This document shows, one piece after another, positions 55,342 through 64,000 of a stretch of 64,000 nucleotides of DNA (its first letter is position 1; each line of letters starts with the position of its first letter). The DNA lies in assembly GCF_004210375.1 (NCBI RefSeq), contig NC_134834.1:91826170-91890169 (forward strand), written 5' to 3'. The notes beneath the pieces were generated by a model, which was not told where the DNA came from, did no database searches, and worked only from the letters and a program-made list of their open reading frames with translations. The stretch comes from Tachypleus tridentatus. Lineage: Eukaryota > Arthropoda > Merostomata > Xiphosura > Limulidae. The position numbers and the translations under genes are program-made.

Positions 55342-56277
55342 ATTATATATGTATAAAAATAAAAAAAAACTTTATAAATATATATATTCTCATGTCACAT
55401 TAAAACCTATGTATTGCACAATTAATTTCTGTGCTGTTCAGTAGTTTTAGAAACGAGAAGCTAAGATCAAGGAATAAGGTATACATAAAAATGCTTTGTT
55501 TCCTATTATGCGTTGAAGAAACGTAGGTGGGGTAGACATTACTTTCTTTTCTACATTTTCTTACGTCCTCCAAAATCGTGTATGTAGGCGGGTATTGAGC
55601 TGATTGGATCTTGGAATTTTGTTACCGTATAATTTTCTTTAGTGGTAGTTTCAACTTTCGCAGGTGTTTTGGTTTAGGCTAAAGTGAAATGCAATTGATG
55701 TAACACCGAACGTTTCTGCTAATTAGTCTATCCCAATGTCTATTGAAAGTTCGTACGGATCAACATGTGTTGATATCTGCTCATAATCATTCGAATCCAG
55801 TTTGGGATGGTATGACTCAACACGTTTTTGACTGTTCCAGTAAACTGTGACGCTGTCGTTACTGTGGAAACATGTGGACATTTGTTACTTTTTAGAGACG
55901 ACAGCCAATACTCTAGCCAACGTGATGAAATGTTTAATATTACCTGAATGGAAGCTCACCTATGACTGGCTGAATCGTTGACACATCACATGAACTAACG
56001 AATCAGAGATGTGGTTTCTTATGCCCTTCATCTTGCATAGTATAATAGCAGATTGATGCAATAAAAAATATCGAAAGGTGTTCTTCATATGGGTCGATCA
56101 AGTGATGTTTTATTTATATTTTGTGGGCAGCATTGAGAAACTTCAGGGTAGGGAATATTACGTATGGGCGGTCGAGTAACCAGAGCGAAGCATTTTTTTT
56201 CTAAGCCAAAATTACGTGTTTTGTGTTAATAAATATATAAAATCACCTCCTCTTTCTGTCCATGTCCATATACAGAC
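55342..56277. other. No gene recognised
   Basis: Less AT-rich than its surroundings at 55500-56000, but frames are short and I recognise no domain. An old decayed gene or transposon is possible. Confidence 0.35.
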
Positions 56278-56395
56278 GGTCTCCCGCTGGTACAGCGGTA
56301 AGTCTGCGGATTTACAACGCTAAAATTAGAGGTTTGATTTCCGTCAGTGGACTCGACACATATCACGATGTGGCTTTACTATAAGAAAAACACAC
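56278..56395 (+). mobile_element. Short tRNA-like SINE (family B), near complete
   Basis: GGTCTCCCGCTGGTACAGCG, GTAAGTCTGCGGATTTACAA, CGCTAAAATTAGAGGTTTGA, then GATGTGGCTTTACTATAAGA and AAAACACAC. Best complete example of family B on the + strand. Confidence 0.88.
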
Positions 56396-57559
56396 ATATA
56401 AATAGATCTATATTTCAAGTTAAACGGAATCTTAAAACACAAAACAGCATACATATCGTCAATATTATGTTGTTGTTATTTTTTATTAGGAAAGGCATGT
56501 TTCAGAAAGATCAAAAACTCCAATATATAAATACTTAAACAGAATAATAAAGCATTCCATTCTCAAGGACAAGGAAAACATGTTTGAAGCAAGAATAAAA
56601 ACAGCTGAGTATTATTATATAACGAATGATTGGGGAATTAGTTACTCAGTTTAATCACTGTTACCAATGTCAAATTTAATCGAAAATAGATAATTAAAGA
56701 TACGTTTCATACATAACGATCCAACACAGTAAATTGTGTTACGAAGGTGACTATTTACTTAAAGCATAATATCACAATTACTAATTTACTTAGATTTTAC
56801 CAGAAGTGGTAAACTGAAAGACAATATAAAAATAATGGATTATAAATATATTGCACAACAGTTGAACTTTAGTGTGAACATTTATAACAAGTTTTGACCA
56901 AAAAGAGCTTTGAGAGTCGTTACGAATAGGGCTGTCTTTAGCTGTAAGTAGACTTGCTTTAATGTAAAGTTCGAGGTCTGAAGATCCTGTAGTGATGACA
57001 GAGAAATCGTTAAATGAGATATTCTAACATGTAGTTTGAGAATGTGAACAGATGGATGGGTGTCTGGGTTTAAGTAATGAACGACCAGTTCTGTTTAATG
57101 CTCCAAAATGTTCACAGACAGTAGTTTTGAAGCGAATAAAATGCTTTGCGTTTTATTAACCGTTTTTTTATTCCATATTAAACTTCGTTTACCCTATCAA
57201 GAATCCATTGTTAGTGTTAGAAACGTGAAGTTTTAAAGAGTGCATTCAGGTCATCTTTGAAAGAAAGATTTACTTAGCACCATTAAGAAGAGATTTTTAA
57301 TCTTAGAAGTCTGTAACCGAATAAGATTGCTATTTGTTTTTTATTGTTTGCTTCATGAAACAATAGCACTTCAGTATGATCTATCATTCCAAACATTTAC
57401 AAATAGCATAACAAATGGTTAAGGTTTTTAAAAAATAACTTACACTAAAATACAGTTTCGAATATTTGGTGAAGTCCTTTAAAGAGATAGGAAACTAATA
57501 TAGAAACTTTGTCTACAAATTACAGGCAGGCAGAAAATAAATATTTGCCATGTGTATTT
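56396..57559. other. No gene seen
   Basis: AT-rich spacer. Confidence 0.5.
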
Positions 57560-57678
57560 GTGTGTGTTTTTCTTATAGCAAAGCCACATCAGGCTATCTG
57601 GTGAGTCCACCGAGGAGAATCGAACCCTTTATTTTGGCATTGTAAATCTGTACACTCACCGCTGTACTAGCGGGGGAC
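57560..57678 (-). mobile_element. Short tRNA-like SINE (family B)
   Basis: TTTTTCTTATAGCAAAGCCA, CCACCGAGGAGAATCGAACC, CTCACCGCTGTACTAGCGGG. An ACAAATATTTGCCA repeat on its right side and AAATATTTGCCA on its left may be the TSD. Confidence 0.88.
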
Positions 57679-57722
57679 AAATATTTGCCAAGAAAGCTGT
57701 TTAACCTATCAAGAACAACCAT

Positions 57723-57987
57723 ATGAAGGCAGGTGGTTAAGGTATTCGACTCCTAATCCGAGGGTCGCGGGTTTGAATCCCCATCACATCAAACATGCAC
57801 GCCCTTTCAGCCGTGAGGGCGTTATAAAGTCACTGTCAATCCCACTTTTTGTTGGTAAAAGAGTAGCCCAAGAGTTGGCGGTGGGTGGTGATGACTAGCG
57901 GTCTTCCCTCTAGTCTTACACTGCTTAAATAGGGACGGTTAGCGCAAAGAGCCATCATTTAGCTTTGCGCGAAATTCAAAAACAACA
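57723..57987 (+). mobile_element. SINE family A
   Basis: ATGAAGGCAGGTGGTTAAGG (head start lost) to TTTGCGCGAAATTCAAAAAC. Confidence 0.92.
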
Positions 57988-59771
57988 ATATTATTATTTG
58001 TCCAAATGTTTCCACACATTAAGGCCAGTTTTTCTTCATTGTAATTCTGGATTGGAAAAATTACATTTGCCGTAAAGAAACAACGATTTCTGTTTTTTCT
58101 GCTTTAGTGAGCGGGTTTTTTTTCTCCTCAGTATCTTGGATTTTAACGTAGCAGAAGCCACTAATTTATATCTAACTGTAACCATTCTCTTACACTGGAC
58201 CTTTTCTAGAAGACATGTGCGTGTATATGTACAAAAGTGTCAAGTTAAACTAAGTACAAGAACAATGAACTGCCAAACCAATGACATTTGGAACTTCATT
58301 GATGGGTACCTCAAGTTTAATACCTTACAGATGAGTGAAATAATGACCCAGCATATATCCTGAAGTTATGTTGAAACATTCGCAAGTGGATACATCCATG
58401 TGACATGGATGTTATGTGTAGAGGATTTAGTAATGCATTAAATGTCCCTCACGAACTGATTGCGAAAATCCAGGCACCATTTTGTTCCCTCAAGAAGGCT
58501 GTAATTACTATGTTGAAGAGGAGTTCAATCTTATAAGACTGGTGACAAAGGTCTTCAGAAGGAAAAACTGTCAAAGAGTTTTCTAAAACATAAGCTACAG
58601 GAGATAGCGTTTACAAACCTGAAGATTTCTATTATGAAGGGTTATGTGAATGTTATCTGGAAATGTTATCTGTGTCCTTTCGAGCAAAACAAAAATAGTT
58701 ATCGTTTAGTGAACGCGTGCTCGAACTAGTGAAGCAGCCCAACACACTGACAAATTTTCAGTCACGAAATGTAGCACGAGAGATTAAGCTGATCGTGCAA
58801 CATTCGATTTCTTTCAAATGTCACCAGCGATGAGGGTATACCAAATGAAACAGGAAGTACCACACACAAAATAGGGTTAACTTAATATTTTCTTGGTTAA
58901 TTTTCTCAGTCTCTAAACAAGTAATTATCGAGCTAGTAATAGACGTTCACAACATAATAATTGTTATTCTTATAACAAATGACTTACGTAAATAGTTCTT
59001 CGACCACTCCTGCATTTGTTGTGTTCCAATCGGCGTGATGAGTTCTGGGTTGAGCGAAACATATCGTCAATAATGGATATGACTAAAATAGTGTAGTTGG
59101 TGAAATATTATTATACACACCTCAATAGGGGGCTAACTGAAGAATGCAGTGTTATAAAATATAACAGGCCTAATGTTAACCATAATCATTTTTTACCAGC
59201 TTAGAAAAAGCATCCACACCATAATAATCTTACATATTATTGTTCTATTAAAAACACCCGCGTAACCACTACGTTGTACATTCCACAATCTTTGCTACTA
59301 CAAATCCACATCTCACCTTTGATGTATTCCTAAAACGTGCATGTTTCAGAAAAATTATTTACCGACTGATTCCGTGTAACAATACTAGACGGCTAAACTA
59401 TTCAAAATCCTTCCCATATACAGTTCACAATATTATTTATGACATCACTCTTAATAAATAAAGTTATCTTTAGAATTGTCACAAATAAGGTGGAAAGATA
59501 TTACTATAATCAAAAATGTTCCCCAGTGTCATTGTGGAAATTTTATGTTGAGCTTCGTGTTTGACTCCAAACAATCGTCGAAAATACGAAATTCATATTT
59601 GTTTTTTTAGATAACGTTGGAGAAGACATTTCATAAAATAATTATTTTATATAATATGGAAAAAGAAATTATCCTTTCATGCTATAAACTAAGAATTGAA
59701 ACAAAGTATTAAAAAATGAAGCAATGTTTAAAAATATATCATGGCTGTGGCTGTTCCATAAATTTATATGT
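57988..59771. other. No gene recognised; possible decayed ORF at 58400-58530
   Basis: A 44-codon open stretch reads DMDVMCRGFSNALNVPHELI, then AKIQAPFCSLKKAVITMLKR. It is protein-like but I do not recognise it; it ends in stops. The rest is featureless. Confidence 0.3.
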
Positions 59772-59871
59772 TTGCTCTTCTATGTAAAATATTTTCTCAA
59801 CCCAAACGAGCCGTTTTTATATATATATTTCTCTACAAGTGGGTTTTCTCGACATCACTGATTATTATTGT
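59772..59871 (+). mobile_element. PLE tail fragment (extreme 3' end)
   Basis: GCTCTTCTATGTAAAATATT, CCCAAACGAGCCGTTTTTAT, CTCTACAAGTGGGTTTTCTC, GACATCACTGATTA: matches the tail at 12.75-12.85 kb. The hammerhead-like part is missing. Confidence 0.9.
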
Positions 59872-59940
59872 TCCATAAATTGTTCATAAAAGTCTTTCTT
59901 TCTAGCTTTTACCACTTGTTACGTCCTCCGCGCGAGTCAT

Positions 59941-60211
59941 TGTTTGTTTTTAACTTCGCGCAAAGCTATTCGAGGGCTATCTGCGCTAGCCGTCCCTCAT
60001 TTAGCAGTGTAAGACCAGAGGAAAGGCAACCATTCATCACCACCCACCACCAATTCTTGGGTTACTCTTTCACCAACGAATAATGGGACTGACTGTCAAA
60101 TTATAACGCCCCCACGGCTGAAAGGGCGAGCATGTTTGATAAGACAGGATTCGAACCCGCGACTCTCAGATTACGAGACGAACGCCTTAACCCACCTGGT
60201 CATGCCGGGCC
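59941..60211 (-). mobile_element. SINE family A
   Basis: From TGTTTGTTTTTAACTTCGCG to GGTCATGCCGGGCC; near complete. Confidence 0.94.
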
Positions 60212-61044
60212 TATGTGTGAAAGAACCACAAGTTATTCTTTTATATTTTTAATTCAGTTTTACTCTCGAGGAAGGACACGCCTATCAGACTCGACAGAAT
60301 TAACTTTAAATCTAAAAATGCTTTCATAAACAACCAGCGTCTTTATAAAGTAGCAATATAAAGTTCTATGAAACGAGCGAGGTAATATTAAATTAACAGA
60401 CCATTGTAAGAAAGCATTACTCAGCACCTATCTACATAAAAGTTAGACTACACTGACTATTTTTAACCTTAACAGAAAATACACAGGATTAATATAGTTG
60501 TTTTCACGACTAAACCTCCAAATATTAAGTAAAGATAGAGACATTTCTATTTACCTCTGCTTCGCGTTCTCCTTTTTATCAGGTCACATCAAAGTACTCA
60601 CAGTCGTTAAAAATTACAAAACCTCTACTAGTAATAAAGTTCAATCACGTTCGTTCACCCTAATCACTAAACACTTGATCTCATTTTGACATCTACAAAA
60701 TAACCTCAGACGTGTCCAATGATTCTTGAATATGGAATTTTCAGGTCATGGCCATCCATAGTCACAAAAGAAGGAGGTTTTGGTGGATGTCATGATATAA
60801 AAACTGTTTAATGTAGGTGTTGTTGATTTATTTATTTTGTGAGTGAATATTTTATTATCATTTACTTGTTTTTACCATAACAAGAGAGTTTGAAAGCGAT
60901 TATTTTAAGGCAAACGTTGTGACAATTTTAGTCACGTAACACCTTAAAATCTGTAAATGTAGTTTATGCTTCACTGTCATGTAAGAAGGTAATACAATAA
61001 AATAGTGTAGAAGGTACGAAGCAACGTCAAACCGTCTACACAAC
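60212..61044. other. No gene seen
   Basis: AT-rich spacer. Confidence 0.5.
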
Positions 61045-61165
61045 AGAGTGTGTTTTTCTTATAGCAAAGCCACATGAGACTATCTGCCTTGTCCACCGAG
61101 GGGAATCGAATCTCTGATTTTAACGTTGTAAATGCGAATAGTTACTGCTGTACTAGTGGATGACA
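61045..61165 (-). mobile_element. Short tRNA-like SINE (family B)
   Basis: TTTTTCTTATAGCAAAGCCA, CCACCGAGGGGAATCGAATC, GATTTTAACGTTGTAAATGC. Confidence 0.87.
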
Positions 61166-61884
61166 CGATAAAGAGTAAAAAAATAATATTGGGCGTTGCA
61201 GAAATGTTAGCATGTTTGATGTTGGACGTCAAGTGGAATGTTTCTATTGTTACGACCAGTTTACAATAATATGGACGAAAACACACAAAACCAACCTACT
61301 TAAACAACTAAAAAACACATTTATTATACTGAACTAAATACACGTTTATTACACTGCTATCAATGATATTACGTTTATGATTCTACCCTGCTAATACTGT
61401 AATTACAAGTCTATACACAGTGAGATTAAATACATCACTGGCCTGTCTAATTCCTAATTTGTATGAACTATGAATCTAAACAACATTCAACCAAGCCATA
61501 TGGACAACGTGTTCACTCTAATACAATGGCTAATTCTCGCGGTTTACTAAACTATTGGATTAAATAATACGTAATTTAAAAGAGCTTTGTTTTAAATACA
61601 TTTTAAATGTCAGCCTGAAGAGAACACACACTAAGTTCATAAATGGTCATGATCAAAAATCAAAAGGTAAGTGTGCACTTGAAATGATGGATGATTCACA
61701 AGAATAATTATTATGAGTAATAAAGAGCAATATTATTAGTAATAAAACCATAATAATTAGTTATTACACATAGGTATGTTTATAAGTATAAATAAACGAA
61801 TAACTGTGGACAATGTAAATGAACTACAGTGGATGATTATGTATAACGTTGATGGAAAGAAGTGGACGGTTAGTAAATTCTTAT
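61166..61884. other. No gene seen
   Basis: AT-rich spacer before the satellite. Confidence 0.5.
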
Positions 61885-64000
61885 GTGTAAACATGCATAC
61901 GTGTTTGAACTGATTCATCAAAGTTTACACACATGTATACGTGTTTGAACTGATTTCTAACAGCTTACACACATGTATACGTGTTTGAACTGATCCCTCA
62001 CAGTTTACACACATGTATACGTGTTTGAACTGATTTCTAACAGCTTACACACATGCATACGTGTTTGAACTGATTCATCACAGTTTACACACATGTATAC
62101 GTGTTTCAACTGATTCCTCATAGTTTACACAAATGTATACGTGTTTGAACTGATTCATCACAGTTTACACACATGCATACGTGTTTGAACTGATTTCTAA
62201 CAGCTTACATACATGGATACGTGTTTGAACTGATTCATCACAGTTTACACACATGTATACGTGTTTGAACTGATTCATCACAGTTTACACACATGCATAC
62301 GTGTTTGAACTGATTTCTAACAGCTTACACACATGTATACGTGTTTGAACTGATCCCTCACAGTTTACACACATGTATACGTGTTTGAACTGATTCATCA
62401 CAGTTTACACACATGTATACGTGTTTGAACTGATCCCTCACAGTTTACACACATGTATACGTGTTTGAACTGATCCCTCACAGTTTACACACATGTATAC
62501 GTGTTTGAACTGATTCATCACAGTTTACACACATGTATACGTGTTTGAACTGATCCCTCACAGTTTACACGCATGTATACGTGTTTGAACTGATCCCTCA
62601 CAGTTTACACGCATGTATACGTGTTTCAACTGATTCCTCATAGTTTACACACATGTATACGTGTTTGAACTGATCCCTCACAGTTTACACGCATGTATAC
62701 GTGTTTCAACTGATTCCTCATAGTTTACACACATGTATACGTGTTTGAACTGATTCATCACAGTTTACACACATGTATACGTGTTTGAACTTATTCATCA
62801 CAGTTTACACACATGTATACGTGTTTGAACTAATTCATCACAGTTTACACACATGGATACGTGTTTGAACTGATCCCTCACAGTTTACACGCATGTATAC
62901 GTGTTTCAACTGATTCCTCATAGTTTACACACATGTATACGTGTTTGAACTGATTCATCACAGTTTACACACATGTATACGTGTTTGAACTGATTCATCA
63001 CAGTTTACACACATGTATACGTGTTTGAACTAATTCATCACAGTTTACACACATGTATACGTGTTTGAACTGATCCTCACAGTTTACACACATGTATACG
63101 TGTTTCAACTGATTCCTCATAGTTTACACACATGTATACGTGTTTGAACTAATTCATCACAGTTTACACACATGTATACGTGTTTGAACTGATCCCTCAC
63201 AGTTTACACACATGTATACGTGTTTCAACTGATTCCTCATAGTTTACACACATGTATACGTGTTTGAACTGATTCATCACAGTTTACACACATGTATACG
63301 TGTTTGAACTGATTCATCACAGTTTACACACATGTATACGTGTTTGAACTGATTCATCACAGTTTACACACATGTATACGTGTTTGAACTGATTCATCAC
63401 AGTTTACACACATGTATACGTGTTTGAACTAATTCATCACAGTTTACACACATGGATACGTGTTTGAACTGATTTCTAACAGCTTACACAGATGTATACG
63501 TGTTTGAACTGATCCCTCACAGTTTACACACATGTATACGTGTTTGAACTGATTTCTAACAGCTTACACACATGTATACGTGTTTGAACTAATTCATCAC
63601 AGTTTACACACATGTATACGTGTTTCAACTGATTCATCACAGTTTAGACACATGTATACGTGTTTCAACTGATTTCTAACAGCTTACACACATGTATACG
63701 TGTTTCAACTGATCCTCACAGTTTACACGCATGTATACGTGTTTCAACTGATTCCTCATAGTTTACACACATGTATACGTGTTTGAACTGATTCATCACA
63801 GTTTACACACATGTATACGTGTTTGAACTGATTCATCACAGTTTACACACATGTATACGTGTTTGAACTAATTCCTCACAGTTTACACACATGGATACGT
63901 GTTTGAACTGATCCCTCACAGTTTACACGCATGTATACGTGTTTCAACTGATTCCTCATAGTTTACACACATGTATACGTGTTTGAACTGATTCATCGCA
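61885..64000. repeat. 40-bp satellite, about 53 units, continues past the window
   Basis: Unit CAGTTTACACACATGTATAC plus GTGTTTGAACTGATTCATCA. Linked variants recur: TTTCTAACAGCTT, TCCCTCA, and GTTTCAAC with TTCCTCATAG. Single-base deletions near 63075 and 63710 shift the register. The stretch TACACACATGTATACGTGT alternates purine and pyrimidine. Confidence 0.98.

Overview
The window looks like intergenic and intronic DNA from an AT-rich invertebrate genome with canonical GT-AG introns. It is full of tRNA-derived SINEs, Penelope-like retroelement (PLE) pieces and minisatellites. The dominant ~275-bp SINE (head GGCCCGGCATGGCCAGGTGG, tail rich in AAACAAAC) resembles repeats I associate with horseshoe crab (Xiphosura) genomes. 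That placement is from memory, so chelicerate arthropod is likely and the species is unknown. I see no bacterial, plasmid, CRISPR or viral features.

Genes. (1) Two tandem secreted-type alpha-carbonic anhydrase genes lie on the + strand (coding exons 1011-5104 and 15426-18177). Each has six visible exons with matching intron phases. The duplication covers at least 4.7 kb including flanks, and both first (signal peptide) exons remain unassigned. (2) A previously unassembled two-exon gene on the + strand (exons 37146-37166 and 40294-40629) is predicted to encode a 118-residue secreted protein of unknown family. It has a TATA box, consensus splice sites and a polyadenylation signal. (3) An intronless rhodopsin-family peptide GPCR (FMRFamide-receptor-like) lies on the - strand (49267-50916). 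(4) A lone candidate exon sits at 32284-32364.

Mobile DNA. A decayed PLE with RT and GIY-YIG remains occupies 10.85-12.85 kb, and a second, inverted PLE pair occupies 35.4-36.55 kb. Further PLE tails lie at 17.5, 22.0, 42.8 and 59.8 kb. Several tails carry a hammerhead-ribozyme-like core. A Jockey-like LINE pseudogene lies at 45.2-46.6 kb. About 25 copies of the large SINE and about 20 copies of shorter tRNA-like SINEs are scattered on both strands, several with perfect target-site duplications (TSDs). Nested insertions with matching empty sites give relative ages.

Tandem arrays. There are more than a dozen, with periods of 24, 32, 33, 40, 41, 42, 43, 48, 56 and ~63 bp. Two have a visible origin. 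The 42-bp array at 18.2-19.15 kb grew from a 3'-flank sequence that is still single-copy beside the other carbonic anhydrase gene. The 48-bp array at 30.0-31.6 kb grew from an internal 53-bp segment of a SINE. The last 2.1 kb is a 40-bp satellite that runs off the window and shows higher-order structure. Array periods divisible by three create long spurious reading frames, which are rejected here.
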